NCBI GenBank assembly: GCA_012744395.1
Contig: JAAYCB010000370.1
Span: 1 to 49,367 of the forward strand
DNA from: Pirellulaceae bacterium
Lineage (GTDB): Bacteria > Planctomycetota > Planctomycetia > Pirellulales > Thermoguttaceae
Direction: 5' to 3'
DNA length: 49,367 nt
Shown: piece after piece, positions 15,696-25,292 of the stretch
Layout: every line of letters begins with the position of its first letter
Numbering within the stretch: position 1 is the stretch's first letter
Program-made: the position numbers and the translations under genes
The notes under the pieces: generated by a model
Database searches by the model: none
What the model was told of the DNA's origin: nothing
The model's input: only the letters and a program-made list of their open reading frames with translations

Positions 15696-16307
15696 TCACT
15701 TCACCTGCCGCACGACACCGACCACCACGCCGAGAACCTTGGCATTCTTCACGTAAATCGGCTTCATGCTGGAATTGGCCGGTTCGAGCCGAATCCGGTT
15801 CTTCTCGGGAAACCAGCGTTTCAGCGTCGCCTCGTTCTCGTCGGTCAGCGCGACGACGATCTGCCCCTTGCGGGCGGTCCGTTGTCGCCGGATCACCACA
15901 TAGTCGCCGTCGGCGATCTGGTCCTCGATCATCGAGTCGCCGTTGACCTCCAGAACAAACAGGTCCTTGTTCGAAGGATCGAAGATCTCCTTGAAATCGA
16001 CGCGATCTTCCTGCTCGATCGCCTCGTGGAGCACGCCCGCGGCTATTCGCCCGGCCAGCCGCAACCCCCGGTCCTCGATCGGTTCGGCGGCCAATTGAAT
16101 CGCCCGCGACATGTTCGGCTCGCGGGTGATCAATTCCTTCTTCTCAAGGGCCTTCAGATGGCACATCACGCCATTCGGCGACTTGATTTTGAAGTGCTCG
16201 CCGATCTCCCGCACCGTGGGGCCGTACCCCCGGGTGCGAATCTTCTCGCGGATGAACCGGTAGACGGCTCGTTGCCGGTCGGTCAGACGTCCCTCGAAAC
16301 ATTCCAT
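15696..16307 (-). CDS. lexA: LexA repressor
   Basis: 203 residues from MECFEGRLTD, preceded by GGAG. The N-terminal winged helix (about 1-70) includes LTDRQRAVYRFIREKI and the recognition region TVREIGEHFKIKSPNGVMCHL. The C-terminal S24 protease domain has the self-cleavage site Ala85-Gly86 (RLAGRIAAG), nucleophile Ser125 (NGDSM) and Lys163 (EATLKRWF). The protein represses DNA-damage genes and is cleaved with RecA help. A strong sigma-70 promoter with an internal palindrome lies upstream at 16366-16393, fitting autoregulation. The 294 nt beyond its stop codon (15402-15695) show no gene. Confidence 0.95.
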   Translation of the reverse strand: MECFEGRLTDRQRAVYRFIREKIRTRGYGPTVREIGEHFKIKSPNGVMCHLKALEKKELITREPNMSRAIQLAAEPIEDRGLRLAGRIAAGVLHEAIEQEDRVDFKEIFDPSNKDLFVLEVNGDSMIEDQIADGDYVVIRRQRTARKGQIVVALTDENEATLKRWFPEKNRIRLEPANSSMKPIYVKNAKVLGVVVGVVRQVK

Positions 16308-16365
16308 GGCTAGCTCCGTTGGTTTGCCTCTGATGTGAGGATCGACAAAGCACCTCATGGACAAT

Positions 16366-16393
16366 AGTATAATATACGGCTGTACACAGTCAA
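16366..16393 (-). promoter_or_regulatory. lexA sigma-70 promoter
   Basis: Minus strand: -35 TTGACT (16393-16388), 16-nt spacer, -10 TATACT (16371-16366). Near-consensus on both hexamers. The start would be near 16358, about 50 nt before the lexA ATG. Confidence 0.7.
16367..16377. promoter_or_regulatory. Palindrome overlapping the lexA -10, candidate operator
   Basis: A perfect inverted repeat GTATA-A-TATAC overlaps the -10 element, with a second half-symmetric element CTGTACACAG at 16380-16389 in the spacer and -35. The position suits a LexA self-operator, but planctomycete LexA boxes are not established enough for me to match one. Confidence 0.4.
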
Positions 16394-16497
16394 GAGGGTT
16401 GCCGCAACAGGGCCAGAGGTTGGGCGAATCAGAGGCGGATCACGCCCCGCCGGCCGGCCCCGGCCGCAGTCTGGCCGCAGGCGGCTGGTTTCCGCAA

Positions 16498-16560
16498 GAC
16501 CCTTCCGGCCAGTCCTCAGACCCTTCGAGTCAGTCCTCAGACCCCGCCGGTCAGTCCTCG
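16498..16560. repeat. Three tandem 21-nt repeats at the 3' end of proB
   Basis: Units 16498-16518, 16519-16539 and 16540-16560 share the frame GACCC-N8-CAGTCCTC. The last unit contains the proB stop codon and its final codons; the others lie just beyond. Confidence 0.75.
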
Positions 16561-17702
16561 TGCGAGGCGGTGACCATCAGATTGTCGCGATGGATGACTT
16601 CTCCATAGGGGCAATACCCGAGAATCCCGGCGATTTCACCGGTCTTCAGGCCGCGAATCCGGCGGACGTCATCGGACCCGTAATTCGATAGCCCGCGTGC
16701 GAATTCCGTCCCTTCCAGGTCGCAAACGGCCACAATATCCCCTTTTTCGAAGTGGCCGCTGACCTTGACAACGCCGATCGCCAGCAGGCTCCCGCCGTTC
16801 CACTCGACGGCCTTCCGCGCGCCGGCGTCGACGATCAGTTGGCCCCGCGGCTGCACCGTGTAGCCGATCCAGCGTTTTCTCGCGGCCACCAACTGTCCCT
16901 GTGCCAAGAAGGCGGTTCCGACCGGTTCGCCTGCCACAATCGCCCGCAACATACCCGGCTTCCGGCCGCTGGCGATGATTACATTCCCCCCAGACGCGGT
17001 GGCCATCCGGGCGGCCTCCAACTTGCTGGCCATGCCCCCCTTGCCGAGGCCCGACTTCGCATCGCGGACCAGCGCGAGCGTCTCCGGGCCGAACCGTTCC
17101 ACCGTCGTGATGACCTTCGAGCCCGGGAAACGGGGATCTCCGTCATACAGGCCTTCCACGTCGGACAGGAGCACCAGGAGCGGCGCCTGAAGCAAGTTGG
17201 TGACGATCGCCGCCAGCCGGTCGTTGTCGCCAAAGGTCGTTTGAAGCTCTTCCACGCTGACGGTGTCGTTCTCATTGATGATCGGCAGAGCGCCATATTC
17301 CAGGAGGGCGCAGAGCGTGTTGCGGGCGTTCAGATAGCGTTTGCGGTGATCCAGATCCTCGGCCGTGAGGAGGACCTGGGCGGCATGGCGGCCGTGTCGT
17401 TGCAGGCTCCGTTCGTAGGCCTCCACCAGCAGGCTTTGCCCCGCCGCCGCGACGGCCTGCAATTGGGCAAGCTCCGTGGGACGCTCGCGCAGGCCCAGCC
17501 GCCCCATGCCCGCTCCCACCGCGCCGGAACTGACGAGCACGACCTTGCGATGGGTTGACATCACATCGTGCAATTCCTGGGCGAGCTCGCCGATCCGTTC
17601 GTAGTTGAGCGAACCGGTCCCACTGGTCAGCACCCGGGTGCCGACCTTCACGACGATCGTCGTTGCGGTCGCGGCAATCTCCTGGCGAACGATGTCAGTC
17701 AT
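16551..17702 (-). CDS. proB: Glutamate 5-kinase
   Basis: 383 residues from MTDIVRQE; the longer frame (65 extra codons) has no family resemblance. Amino-acid-kinase domain about 1-265: [62 protein letters not shown] and [15 protein letters not shown]-terminal PUA domain follows from about residue 290 ([31 protein letters not shown]). It phosphorylates glutamate in the first step of proline synthesis in the cytoplasm, with feedback control by proline typical for the PUA-containing form. proA is not adjacent. It lies downstream of no close gene and is divergent from purF. Confidence 0.95.
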   Translation of the reverse strand: MTDIVRQEIAATATTIVVKVGTRVLTSGTGSLNYERIGELAQELHDVMSTHRKVVLVSSGAVGAGMGRLGLRERPTELAQLQAVAAAGQSLLVEAYERSLQRHGRHAAQVLLTAEDLDHRKRYLNARNTLCALLEYGALPIINENDTVSVEELQTTFGDNDRLAAIVTNLLQAPLLVLLSDVEGLYDGDPRFPGSKVITTVERFGPETLALVRDAKSGLGKGGMASKLEAARMATASGGNVIIASGRKPGMLRAIVAGEPVGTAFLAQGQLVAARKRWIGYTVQPRGQLIVDAGARKAVEWNGGSLLAIGVVKVSGHFEKGDIVAVCDLEGTEFARGLSNYGSDDVRRIRGLKTGEIAGILGYCPYGEVIHRDNLMVTASHED

Positions 17703-18091
17703 CTCAAGGGAAATCCAACGGGGGGTGGTGCAACCGGTTACAGCAAGGCGGCTTGGACAGCGGAAGCCCCCGCGGCTCCGAGGACTGTCCCGCTGGGCGC
17801 TTCCGCGGCAAAATGATCCCTGCCGCCACGATTCGCCTCGACTCACCATGCAGTAATTTCGGCTATTCGGCTCCGTTTGGTAAGGGGCACCACCCAATCC
17901 GATTTCATTGCCCGCCAGCCCGGTTGTTGGGGCCCAGCCCGCCGATTACAATGAAAACGCGATCGGACCGGTCTGCCGGCGCGGCGCCCGAAGGCCTTGC
18001 CGGCCAGGCTTCCACTCGCCCGTGGCCAATTCTACCCCCCCCCCATTTCGTGCGGAGTTGGCCGTCAGGACGGCAGCCAAGCGATGAATCG
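17703..18091. other. Divergent intergenic region proB/purF
   Basis: No gene seen. It contains the candidate purF promoter (17924-17952) and an uninterrupted run of ten C at 18035-18044, about 50 nt before the purF start. Confidence 0.5.
17924..17952 (+). promoter_or_regulatory. Candidate purF promoter
   Basis: TTGTTG, 17-nt spacer, TACAAT. It would give a leader of about 130 nt before the purF ATG. No purine-riboswitch fold was recognised in the leader. Confidence 0.4.
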
Positions 18092-19687
18092 ATGAGCGAG
18101 TTGCGAGAAGAGTGCGGCGTGGCCGCGATCTACCACCTCCCGGGCGCCGGCAGCAGCGCGCTTGTCCCCGAACAGGGCCCCGAGGAGGTTTCCCGGTTAA
18201 TGACCAGGATGCTCCTGGACATCCAGAATCGTGGCCAACTGGCCGCTGGGTTCACTTCGTACAACCCCCATCGGCGGCAACTGATCGACACCCACAAGGA
18301 CGTTGGCACCGTCTCGGAGGTGTTTCGCCTCAGCCATCGGGGCAAGTATGAGAGCCTGATGAAGGAGTATTCGGGCAGGGCGGCCATCGGCCATGTCCGC
18401 TACGCGACTTGCGGGGAGGAAGACCGCAGCTATGCCCAACCCTTCGAACGCCACCACATCAAGAAACACAAGTGGTTCACTTTCGCCTTCAACGGCCAGT
18501 TGGCGAACTACTCCCTGCTGCGAGACGAGCTGCTCGGCGACAGCGACAATTACCTCGCACGGGAGAGCGACACGGAGATCTTCATGCACATGATCAGCAA
18601 GGCGCTGTCGCGCGAAAGCCGCCCCCCGCTGATCGACCTCTGCCGCCAGATTGCCGAACGGGCCGACGGCGCCTACAGCCTCGTTTTTCTCAATGCCCTG
18701 GGCGACATGCTCGTCGCGCGGGACCCGCTCGGCATCAAGCCCCTCAGCTATGCCGTCGATGGGCCGCTGTTCGCCGCCGCCAGCGAGAGCGTGGCCCTGC
18801 TGAATCTCGGATTCGCCTCGGAGAATATCCAGTCGCTGCTGCCGGGCCAGGCGATCACGATCACCGATGGCAACCTGCAAATCGAGCGGTTCGCCGACAG
18901 CCCCCGCCATGCCCACTGTTTCTTCGAGTGGGTCTACTTCTCGAACGTCGCCAGCACGCTCGACCGCCGCGGCGTCTACATGGCACGCAAGGCCCTCGGC
19001 GAAGAACTGGCCCGCATGGAGACCTTGCCGATCGACGAGGATACGATCGTCGTTCCCGTCCCGGATACGAGCAAAGCCGCCGCCGATTCGATGGCCTACA
19101 GTCTCGGTGTGCCGTGCCTGGAAGGCTTGATCCGCAACCGCTACAGCGGCCGCACTTTCATTGAGGGGGGAGCCAAGCGCGCCCAGCGGGCGCAGACCAA
19201 GTACACCCCCTTGCGCGAAGTCCTCGAAGGCAAGCGGGTCCTGCTGGTCGAAGACTCGATCGTCCGCTCGACCACGATGCGCGTGCTGCTGAAACGCATC
19301 CGCCAGCAAGGGCTGGCCCGCGAAATCCATGTTCGGGTCGCCTGCCCGCCGATCATCGCCCCCTGCTTTTATGGGATCGACATGTCGACGATCAGCGAGC
19401 TGTTCGCGCCCCATTTCCTCAAGGGACACCCGCTGACCCGGGAGAACCAGGAAGAAATGGCCCGCACGCTCGGCGCTGACTCGCTCCGCTACCTGCCGGT
19501 CGAGTCGATCGCCCGGGCGATCCGACTCGGTTCCGACCACCTCTGCCAGGCCTGCATCACCGGCGAGTATCCCACCGAGCACGGCCAGCGGCTGGCCCAG
19601 ATCGCGCTGGAAAATCACGCCCGCGGCTTGAGCCAGCGGACCTACGAGAAGGTCGGCCTGCCGGCCGCCGCTCCTGCGACAAGCTGA
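18092..19687 (+). CDS. purF: Amidophosphoribosyltransferase
   Basis: 531 residues from MSELREEC. Family knowledge: a short propeptide is removed so that the catalytic cysteine (here Cys8) becomes N-terminal; MSELREE fits such a propeptide. The N-terminal glutaminase domain includes [16 protein letters not shown] and [17 protein letters not shown]. The C-terminal phosphoribosyltransferase domain has the PRPP loop [15 protein letters not shown]. Cysteines in [24 protein letters not shown] and [13 protein letters not shown] match the four [4Fe-4S] ligands of the B. subtilis-type enzyme. It catalyses the first committed step of purine synthesis. Slightly longer than the usual 470-510 residues. 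It stands alone, divergent from proB. Confidence 0.95.
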   Translation: MSELREECGVAAIYHLPGAGSSALVPEQGPEEVSRLMTRMLLDIQNRGQLAAGFTSYNPHRRQLIDTHKDVGTVSEVFRLSHRGKYESLMKEYSGRAAIGHVRYATCGEEDRSYAQPFERHHIKKHKWFTFAFNGQLANYSLLRDELLGDSDNYLARESDTEIFMHMISKALSRESRPPLIDLCRQIAERADGAYSLVFLNALGDMLVARDPLGIKPLSYAVDGPLFAAASESVALLNLGFASENIQSLLPGQAITITDGNLQIERFADSPRHAHCFFEWVYFSNVASTLDRRGVYMARKALGEELARMETLPIDEDTIVVPVPDTSKAAADSMAYSLGVPCLEGLIRNRYSGRTFIEGGAKRAQRAQTKYTPLREVLEGKRVLLVEDSIVRSTTMRVLLKRIRQQGLAREIHVRVACPPIIAPCFYGIDMSTISELFAPHFLKGHPLTRENQEEMARTLGADSLRYLPVESIARAIRLGSDHLCQACITGEYPTEHGQRLAQIALENHARGLSQRTYEKVGLPAAAPATS

Positions 19688-19706
19688 ACCCGGTCTGCGC
19701 TGCGCG

Positions 19707-19724
19707 AACCTGCTCGGGCAGGTT
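19707..19724 (+). terminator. Hairpin downstream of purF
   Basis: Perfect 7-bp stem AACCTGC/GCAGGTT with loop TCGG, 20 nt past the stop codon. No U-run follows. Confidence 0.3.
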
Positions 19725-20024
19725 GCACGGGACTGGACGCCGTCCCCGCAGAACGTCCAGCGCGCTTGCTGCGGCAGGCCGATCGCGCCCGGCAAGAACT
19801 GCCGCTGAAGCTTGGATTATTGAACCCTGCCCATGGACCAACACCCGTCCACGGCGGGGCTGCTAATCGCTCGATTGTGCCGGGATCCCCCTCCGTCGCG
19901 TCCCGGCTGCGGCAGCTCCGGCAGGCCGGGTTTACGAGGCCGACGGGCGTTCTCGCCCGCCGATCTGGGATAGCCAAGTCCCCAGTTCGACACGGTCCTC
20001 CGGGCGAAAAGTCGCCACCGAGCC

Positions 20025-20053
20025 TTCCGCGCGGCATCGCCAGGGACTATACT
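20025..20053 (+). promoter_or_regulatory. Candidate V-ATPase operon promoter
   Basis: Good -10 TATACT at 20048-20053, with a weak -35 (TTCCGC) at 17-nt spacing. The start would be about 40 nt before the first gene. Confidence 0.35.
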
Positions 20054-20100
20054 GGCATGTTTATGATGTGTGTGGTTGTCGTTTCGGGAAGGGTGAGTGG

Positions 20101-20721
20101 ATGGCTCATACGGTGCAGTCTTTTATCGAGACGCTGCGGGCCGATGGCGTCGAGGCCGGGCGGAAGGCCGCCGAACAGATCCGGCTCGCGGCGGAGCAGC
20201 AGGCCGAGCAACTCCTTGGCCAGGCCAAGGCCGAGGCGCGGACGATCATCGAGGAAGCCGAAGCGCAGCGGCAGAAGACTCTGGAGCGGACGCAGACGGA
20301 CCTGAAGCTGGCCGCCCGAGACACCGTCGGCGCGCTCCGCGACGTGCTCAGCCAGGCGATCAACCGTGTGCTGGCAAAGGCCGTCGGCGAGGCGTTTGAA
20401 GACGACGGCTTCTTGAAGGACTTGATCCGCCAGGTTGCTTCCGCCTACGCCGAGGCGGACGCAACGGGCAAGCAGACAATCGAGGTGAACCTCCCCGAGC
20501 CGATGCGGCGGAAGCTGGCGGCCTGGGCGATCGACGCGCTCCACCAGGGGGGCGGCGGCCAGAAGCTCTCGGTCGAGCTGCACGGCGCCCTCATGACGGC
20601 CGGGTTCGAGTACAAGCTCTCCGGCGGGACGGTCGAGGTGACCCCCGACGCGGTCGTCGAGGTGCTTTCCCAGATTGTCACGCCCGAATTGCAGCAACTC
20701 ATCGCTGCGTCCCACACCTGA
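20101..20721 (+). CDS. V-type ATPase subunit E
   Basis: 206 residues from MAHTVQSF, the family-like N-terminus; an in-frame start 11 codons earlier is less likely. Residues about 15-95 form a long charged helix rich in Ala, Glu and Gln (AAEQQAEQLLGQAKAEARTI), typical of the peripheral-stalk helix. The C-terminal half is a mixed alpha/beta head (VEVNLP-like segment, ELHGALMTAGFEYKLSGG, VEVTPDAVVEVL). The protein is a peripheral stalk component linking the A3B3 head to the membrane sector. First gene of the operon E-DUF2764-A-B-D-I-K. Confidence 0.85.
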   Translation: MAHTVQSFIETLRADGVEAGRKAAEQIRLAAEQQAEQLLGQAKAEARTIIEEAEAQRQKTLERTQTDLKLAARDTVGALRDVLSQAINRVLAKAVGEAFEDDGFLKDLIRQVASAYAEADATGKQTIEVNLPEPMRRKLAAWAIDALHQGGGGQKLSVELHGALMTAGFEYKLSGGTVEVTPDAVVEVLSQIVTPELQQLIAASHT

Positions 20722-20734
20722 CGGCTTGCCTCCC

Positions 20735-21433
20735 ATGCGAATTGCCCGGCACTTCTACATCACAACGCTCCCGGCGCTCGGCGAACTCGGCGGCGCGGTT
20801 CCCATGGGGCTGGCCGATCTGATCGAACACGTTGGCGAGCACCGGCAATTGCGCGAGCAAGTCGAGGCGGTGGTGCTGCTGGACGACCTCATGCAGCGCG
20901 AGTCGCTGCTTGCCGGCGAGGTCGAGGAAGTCGAGCCGGCGGTGCTGTCGCAGCAGCAGGCGCGTGGCGAGGCCCCGTTGCCCGAGGCGCTGGCGCCCCC
21001 GCCGGGCGGCGAGCCGGCCGCCTCGCTCGAGGCCGACCGGCTCTGGGAGGCCTACTTCCGCTATGCCCACGAATTGGGCCGGGCGAAGGGGAGCCGGTTT
21101 CTCGTCGAATGGGTGGGATTCGAGGTCGCGCTCCGCAACACGCTGGCCACGGTTCGGGCAAGGCGGCTGGGGCTCGAGGAGAGAGGTTACCTGGTCGCCG
21201 CCGACCTCGGGGCGGCCGGCGAGGATCTCTCGGCGGCGTTGAGTGAGTGGGAAGCGGCGCTGACGCCGCTCGCCGGACTGCGCGCGGTGATCCGGGCCCG
21301 CTGGGCGTGGATCGAACGCCACGACGCCTGGTTCTCGTTCGCCGTCGACGAGATGCTGGCCTACGCCGCCCGCGTGATGCTCCTGGAACAATGGCGCCGC
21401 ACGGAGGAAAACAAGGAAGCTTCAAGTGCTTGA
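20735..21433 (+). CDS. DUF2764-type protein of V-ATPase operons
   Basis: 232 residues from MRIARHFYITTLPALGEL. The N-terminus fits the DUF2764 pattern (Y-x-L/T-x-x-L-P-x-L), and the slot between subunits E and A is where this family sits in Chlamydiae, spirochaetes and Bacteroidetes. The rest is helical: DRLWEAYFRYAHELGRAKGSRFLVEWVGFEVALRN is the best-conserved-looking part, followed by RARRLGLE and a C-terminal helix with LLEQWRRTEE. The operon has no recognisable subunit C, and a C-like central-shaft role for this family is plausible but unproven. No signal peptide or membrane segment. Confidence 0.75.
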   Translation: MRIARHFYITTLPALGELGGAVPMGLADLIEHVGEHRQLREQVEAVVLLDDLMQRESLLAGEVEEVEPAVLSQQQARGEAPLPEALAPPPGGEPAASLEADRLWEAYFRYAHELGRAKGSRFLVEWVGFEVALRNTLATVRARRLGLEERGYLVAADLGAAGEDLSAALSEWEAALTPLAGLRAVIRARWAWIERHDAWFSFAVDEMLAYAARVMLLEQWRRTEENKEASSA

Positions 21434-21481
21434 GGGAGCCCGAGGTCAACGACCGGATCCAGCCAGAAAGGGAACAGGCGC

Positions 21482-23215
21482 GTGAGTGCGAGGATAGTTG
21501 CGATTTTTGGGAACCTGGTGGTCGCCGAGACGGACGGCCGCGTCGTTCAGAACTCGCTGGCCTACTGCGTCCGCTCGGACGGCGTGCGGTTGATGAGCGA
21601 GGTGATCCGCGTCCGCGGCCAGTTGGCCGATCTCCAGGTGTTCGAGGAGACGCGCGGCCTGCGCGTTGGCGACCCCGTGGAGTTGCGCGACGAGATGCTC
21701 TCGGTCGTCTTGGGGCCGGGATTGCTCGGCAAGATCTATGACGGCCTGCAGAACCCCTTGCCCGAACTGGCCGAGCAGGTCGGCTTCTTCCTCCAGCCGG
21801 GGGTCTATATCCACGGCCTCGCTCTGGATCAATCCTGGGATTTCACCCCTGTGGCCAAGCCGGGCGACATCGTCCTGGCGGGCGACCCGCTGGGCAGCGT
21901 GCCGGAAGGCCAGTTCACCCACCAGATCATGGTTCCCCTGGCCTGGCGCGGCGAGTACACCGTCGAAAAGGTCACGCCGGCCGGACGCTACACCGTCGAG
22001 CAGGAGATCGCCGTGTTGGCGGGCGCGGATGGCCAGCAGCGCGTCGTCACGATGCAGCAGGACTGGCCGGTCAAACGCGCCCTGAACGTCTCGCGGCGGC
22101 GGCTCCTGCCCACCGAACCGCTCGTCAGCCGGGTGCGAATTGTCGATTCGATGTTTCCCGTCGTCCGCGGGGGCACCTATTGCATCCCCGGACCGTTCGG
22201 CGCCGGCAAGACGGTCTTGCAGCAGATCACCGCCCGCCACGCTGAGATCGACCTGGTCATCATCGCGGCGTGCGGCGAGCGGGCTGGAGAGATCGTCGAG
22301 ACCCTGCGCGATTTTCCGGAGCTGACCGACCCCCGCAGCGGCCGCAGCCTGATGGAGCGGACGATCATCATCGCCAACACGTCGGCGATGCCCGTCGCCG
22401 CGCGGGAAGCGTCGGTCTACACGGCGACCACGCTGGGGGAATACTATCGCCAGATGGGGCTGAATGTCCTGCTCTTGGCCGACAGCACGTCGCGCTGGGC
22501 GCAGGCGATGCGCGAGCTGTCGGGGAGGCTCGAGGAGATTCCCGGCGAAGAGGCCTTCCCGGCCTACCTGGAGAGCCGCATCGCCGCCTTCTACGAGCGC
22601 GCCGGAGCGATCGAGCTTCACGACGGCCGCGTCGGTTCGCTGACGATCGGCGGCACGGTCAGCCCGGCCGGCGGGAACTTCGAGGAACCTGTCACCCAGG
22701 GGACGCTGAAGGTCGTGGGGGCGTTCCACGGCCTCTCGCGGGCCCGCAGCGATGCCCGCCGCTACCCGGCGATCGACCCGCTCGATTCGTGGAGCAAGTA
22801 CAGCGGGATCATTCCACTGGAAACGGTCGCCCGGATGCGCCGGCTGCTGCGGCACGGCAGCGACGTGCGGCAGATGATGACGGTCGTCGGCGAGGAAGGG
22901 ACGTCGATCGACGACTTCACCGTCGCCCTGAAAGCCGACTTCTTCGACAACTGCTACTTGCAGCAGAACGCCTTCGACGAGGTGGATGCCGCGACGCCCG
23001 CCGATCGGCAGCGGTTCGTGTTCTCCAAGGTCGCCGAGGTGATCGAGACCGATTTCCATTTCACGGACAAGGCGGAGGCCCGCCGGCGGATGTTCGAGGT
23101 GACCGACCTGTTCCGCAATTGGAACTACGCCGCGGCCGATTCCGACGAATACCGCCAATGGCTTGACAAGATCGACCAGTTCATTTCCCAGGCGCAACAG
23201 CCCGCGGGCGCGTGA
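21482..23215 (+). CDS. V-type ATPase catalytic subunit A
   Basis: 577 residues, GTG start. The N-terminal barrel runs from VAIFGNLVVAE, with the bulge region after residue 110. The P-loop GPFGAGKT is at 237-244 (Lys243). The catalytic glutamate region is ACGERAGEIVE (Glu266). LLADSTSRWAQAMRE and the ERAG segment (AYLESRIAAFYERAG) follow, as in all A subunits. It hydrolyses or synthesises ATP in the A3B3 head. Length matches the bacterial V/A type. It lies 48 nt after the DUF2764 gene and 12 nt before subunit B. Confidence 0.97.
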   Translation: MSARIVAIFGNLVVAETDGRVVQNSLAYCVRSDGVRLMSEVIRVRGQLADLQVFEETRGLRVGDPVELRDEMLSVVLGPGLLGKIYDGLQNPLPELAEQVGFFLQPGVYIHGLALDQSWDFTPVAKPGDIVLAGDPLGSVPEGQFTHQIMVPLAWRGEYTVEKVTPAGRYTVEQEIAVLAGADGQQRVVTMQQDWPVKRALNVSRRRLLPTEPLVSRVRIVDSMFPVVRGGTYCIPGPFGAGKTVLQQITARHAEIDLVIIAACGERAGEIVETLRDFPELTDPRSGRSLMERTIIIANTSAMPVAAREASVYTATTLGEYYRQMGLNVLLLADSTSRWAQAMRELSGRLEEIPGEEAFPAYLESRIAAFYERAGAIELHDGRVGSLTIGGTVSPAGGNFEEPVTQGTLKVVGAFHGLSRARSDARRYPAIDPLDSWSKYSGIIPLETVARMRRLLRHGSDVRQMMTVVGEEGTSIDDFTVALKADFFDNCYLQQNAFDEVDAATPADRQRFVFSKVAEVIETDFHFTDKAEARRRMFEVTDLFRNWNYAAADSDEYRQWLDKIDQFISQAQQPAGA

Positions 23216-23227
23216 AAGGCCGAGTTG

Positions 23228-24568
23228 ATGAGGAAGTACTTCGACGAGATTCGACAGATCGCTGGAAACGTGGTGACGGTGAATGCCACGGGCGTGGGTT
23301 ACGACGAGCTGGCCGTGATCCAGTCAAAGTACGGCGAATCGCTGGCGCAGGTGATCCGGCTCTCCGGGCAGCAGGTCAGCGTGCAGGTGTTCGCCGGCTC
23401 GCAAGGGGTCTCCAACACCGACCGCGTGCGGTTCTTGCAGCGCCCCATGCAGGTGCCGTTCTCGGAAGACCTTCTCGGCCGCGTGCTCGACGGCTCCGGA
23501 CGCCCGCGCGACGGGCGGAGCGAGGTGACCGGCAAGATGATCGAGATCGGCACGCCGGCGGCCAACCCGGTCCGCCGCCGCATGCCCGACCAGATGGTCC
23601 ACACCGGCATCCCGATGATCGATGTGTTCAATTCGCTCGTGGAATCCCAGAAGCTGCCGATCTTCTCCGTCGCCGGCGAGCCCTACAACGAGTTGCTGGC
23701 GAGGATCGGGCTGCAAGCCGACGCCGAGGTGATCATCCTCGGCGGGATGGGGCTGCGGCACGATGATTATCTGAATTTCCGCCAGGCGTTCGAGGGGGGC
23801 GGCGTGCTCGGCCGGGCGATCATGTTCATCCACACGGCGGCCGACCCGGTCGTCGAGTGCCTGATGATCCCCGACCTCTGCCTGGCCGTCGGCGAACAGT
23901 TCGCCCTCCAGGGCAAGCGGGTCCTCGTCCTGCTGACCGACATGACCGCCTTCGCCGACGCGCTCAAGGAGATCTCCATCATCATGGAGCAAATCCCCTC
24001 CAACCGCGGCTACCCGGGCGACCTCTATACCCAGATGGCGCGGCGCTATGAAAAAGCCATCGACTTCGACGGCGCCGGCTCGATGACGATTCTGGCCTGC
24101 GTGACGATGCCCGGCGACGATGTCACCCATCCCGTCCCCGACAACACCGGCTACATCACGGAAGGCCAGTTCTATCTCCGCGGCGGGCGAATCGAGCCCT
24201 TCGGGTCGCTCTCGCGGCTCAAGCAGCAAGTCAACGGCAAGACGCGCGACGACCACCGCGCCATCATGGACGCCTGCATCCAGCTCTACGCCCTCTGCCG
24301 CGAAAGTCGCGAGAAACGCGACATGGGATTCGAGATGTCCGACTGGGATCGCAAGCTGCTCCGCTACGGGACGCTGTTCGAGCAGCGGATCATGGACCTC
24401 TCGGTCAACATCCATCTGTTCGACGCGCTGGACCGTTGCTGGGAGATCCTCGGCGAGTGCTTCGAGCCGGCCGAGACCGGCATCCGCCGCTCGATCATCG
24501 AACAGCACTGGCCGAAACAAGACGGAAAGCCCGAACCCGAACCCCAACCCGCCCAGGCCGAGGCCTGA
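23228..24568 (+). CDS. V-type ATPase regulatory subunit B
   Basis: 446 residues from ATG of MRKYFDEI; a TTG one codon earlier is also possible. B-subunit features: [48 protein letters not shown] (no P-loop, as expected for the non-catalytic subunit), [37 protein letters not shown], and [23 protein letters not shown]. It forms the alternating hexamer with subunit A. Operon spacing is tight: 12 nt from A, 46 nt to D. Confidence 0.97.
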   Translation: MRKYFDEIRQIAGNVVTVNATGVGYDELAVIQSKYGESLAQVIRLSGQQVSVQVFAGSQGVSNTDRVRFLQRPMQVPFSEDLLGRVLDGSGRPRDGRSEVTGKMIEIGTPAANPVRRRMPDQMVHTGIPMIDVFNSLVESQKLPIFSVAGEPYNELLARIGLQADAEVIILGGMGLRHDDYLNFRQAFEGGGVLGRAIMFIHTAADPVVECLMIPDLCLAVGEQFALQGKRVLVLLTDMTAFADALKEISIIMEQIPSNRGYPGDLYTQMARRYEKAIDFDGAGSMTILACVTMPGDDVTHPVPDNTGYITEGQFYLRGGRIEPFGSLSRLKQQVNGKTRDDHRAIMDACIQLYALCRESREKRDMGFEMSDWDRKLLRYGTLFEQRIMDLSVNIHLFDALDRCWEILGECFEPAETGIRRSIIEQHWPKQDGKPEPEPQPAQAEA

Positions 24569-24614
24569 TCGCCGGTGTTGCCCAGCCGCGGATCGTTTGC
24601 GATAGAGTGAACCG

Positions 24615-25292
24615 GTGGCCAAAAAGATCAAACTCACCCGTCCCGAGTTGAAACGGTATCGTGAGGCGCTGGCGCGCTACGAGCGCTACCTGCCGATGCT
24701 GAAGCTCAAGCAGCAGCGGCTCCAGGTGATGCTCCGCGAGGTGGCCGAGCAGCGCGCCGCGGCGGAGCGGGCCTGCGCGGAGCTGGAGACCGCCCTGCGG
24801 AGTTATCGCAGCGTGCTGGCCGATCGCGCCGGCGTGCCGCTCGAGGCCTGGGCCCGCCCCGCCGAGGTCCTCGTCGACGAGAAGAACGTCGCCGGAGTGG
24901 CGGTCCCCGTGTTTCGCGACGTGACCTTTCCCCAGGTCCGCTACAGCCTCTTCGGCACGCCGCCGTGGATCGACCGGGCACTGGCCGACCTCCGCGAGCG
25001 GAGCCGCCGGCGGGCCCGCGTCGATGTCCTCCAGCGCGAGGAGCAACTCCTCAGCAACGAGCTGACCCGCATCATCCAGCGCGTCAACCTGTTCGAGAAG
25101 ATCATGATCCCCGAGGCCCGCGAGGCCATCCGCCGCATCCGCATCAAGCTCGGCGACGAAATGACCGATGCGGTCGGGCGCTCGAAGATCGCCAAGAAGA
25201 AGCTCGCCGAGACGATGGAGACCCAGCCGGACGCCGCCGAGGGCGAGCGGCGAGGCGGCCAGGGCGCGACGCGCCGGGAGGAACCGAGATGA
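24615..25292 (+). CDS. V-type ATPase central-shaft subunit D
   Basis: 225 residues, GTG start (VAKKIKLTRPELKR). The family pattern is clear: long N- and C-terminal helices forming a coiled-coil shaft (LKRYREALARYERYLPMLKLKQQRLQVML, and NELTRIIQRVNLFEKIMIPEAREAIRRIRIKLGDE). The middle holds a short globular insert near VAVPVFRDVTFPQVRY. It rotates inside the A3B3 head. Its stop overlaps the start of subunit I as ATGA, so translation is coupled. The C-terminal 20 residues are Glu/Arg-rich and not conserved in appearance. Confidence 0.93.
   Translation: MAKKIKLTRPELKRYREALARYERYLPMLKLKQQRLQVMLREVAEQRAAAERACAELETALRSYRSVLADRAGVPLEAWARPAEVLVDEKNVAGVAVPVFRDVTFPQVRYSLFGTPPWIDRALADLRERSRRRARVDVLQREEQLLSNELTRIIQRVNLFEKIMIPEAREAIRRIRIKLGDEMTDAVGRSKIAKKKLAETMETQPDAAEGERRGGQGATRREEPR

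Larger units (their letters stand above)
19688..20100. other. Intergenic region purF / V-ATPase operon
   Basis: No gene seen in 413 nt. It contains a hairpin after purF (19707-19724) and a candidate promoter for the V-ATPase operon (20025-20053). Confidence 0.5.

Noticed and set aside
15376..15699. Alternative 107-codon frame overlapping the zinc-ribbon gene start
   Set aside because: Begins on the lexA stop region without ribosome site and overlaps the better-supported CxxC gene.
20068..20100. Upstream extension of V-ATPase subunit E
   Set aside because: The extra 11 residues (two Cys, Gly-rich) do not resemble the family N-terminus and would lie almost on the predicted transcript start.
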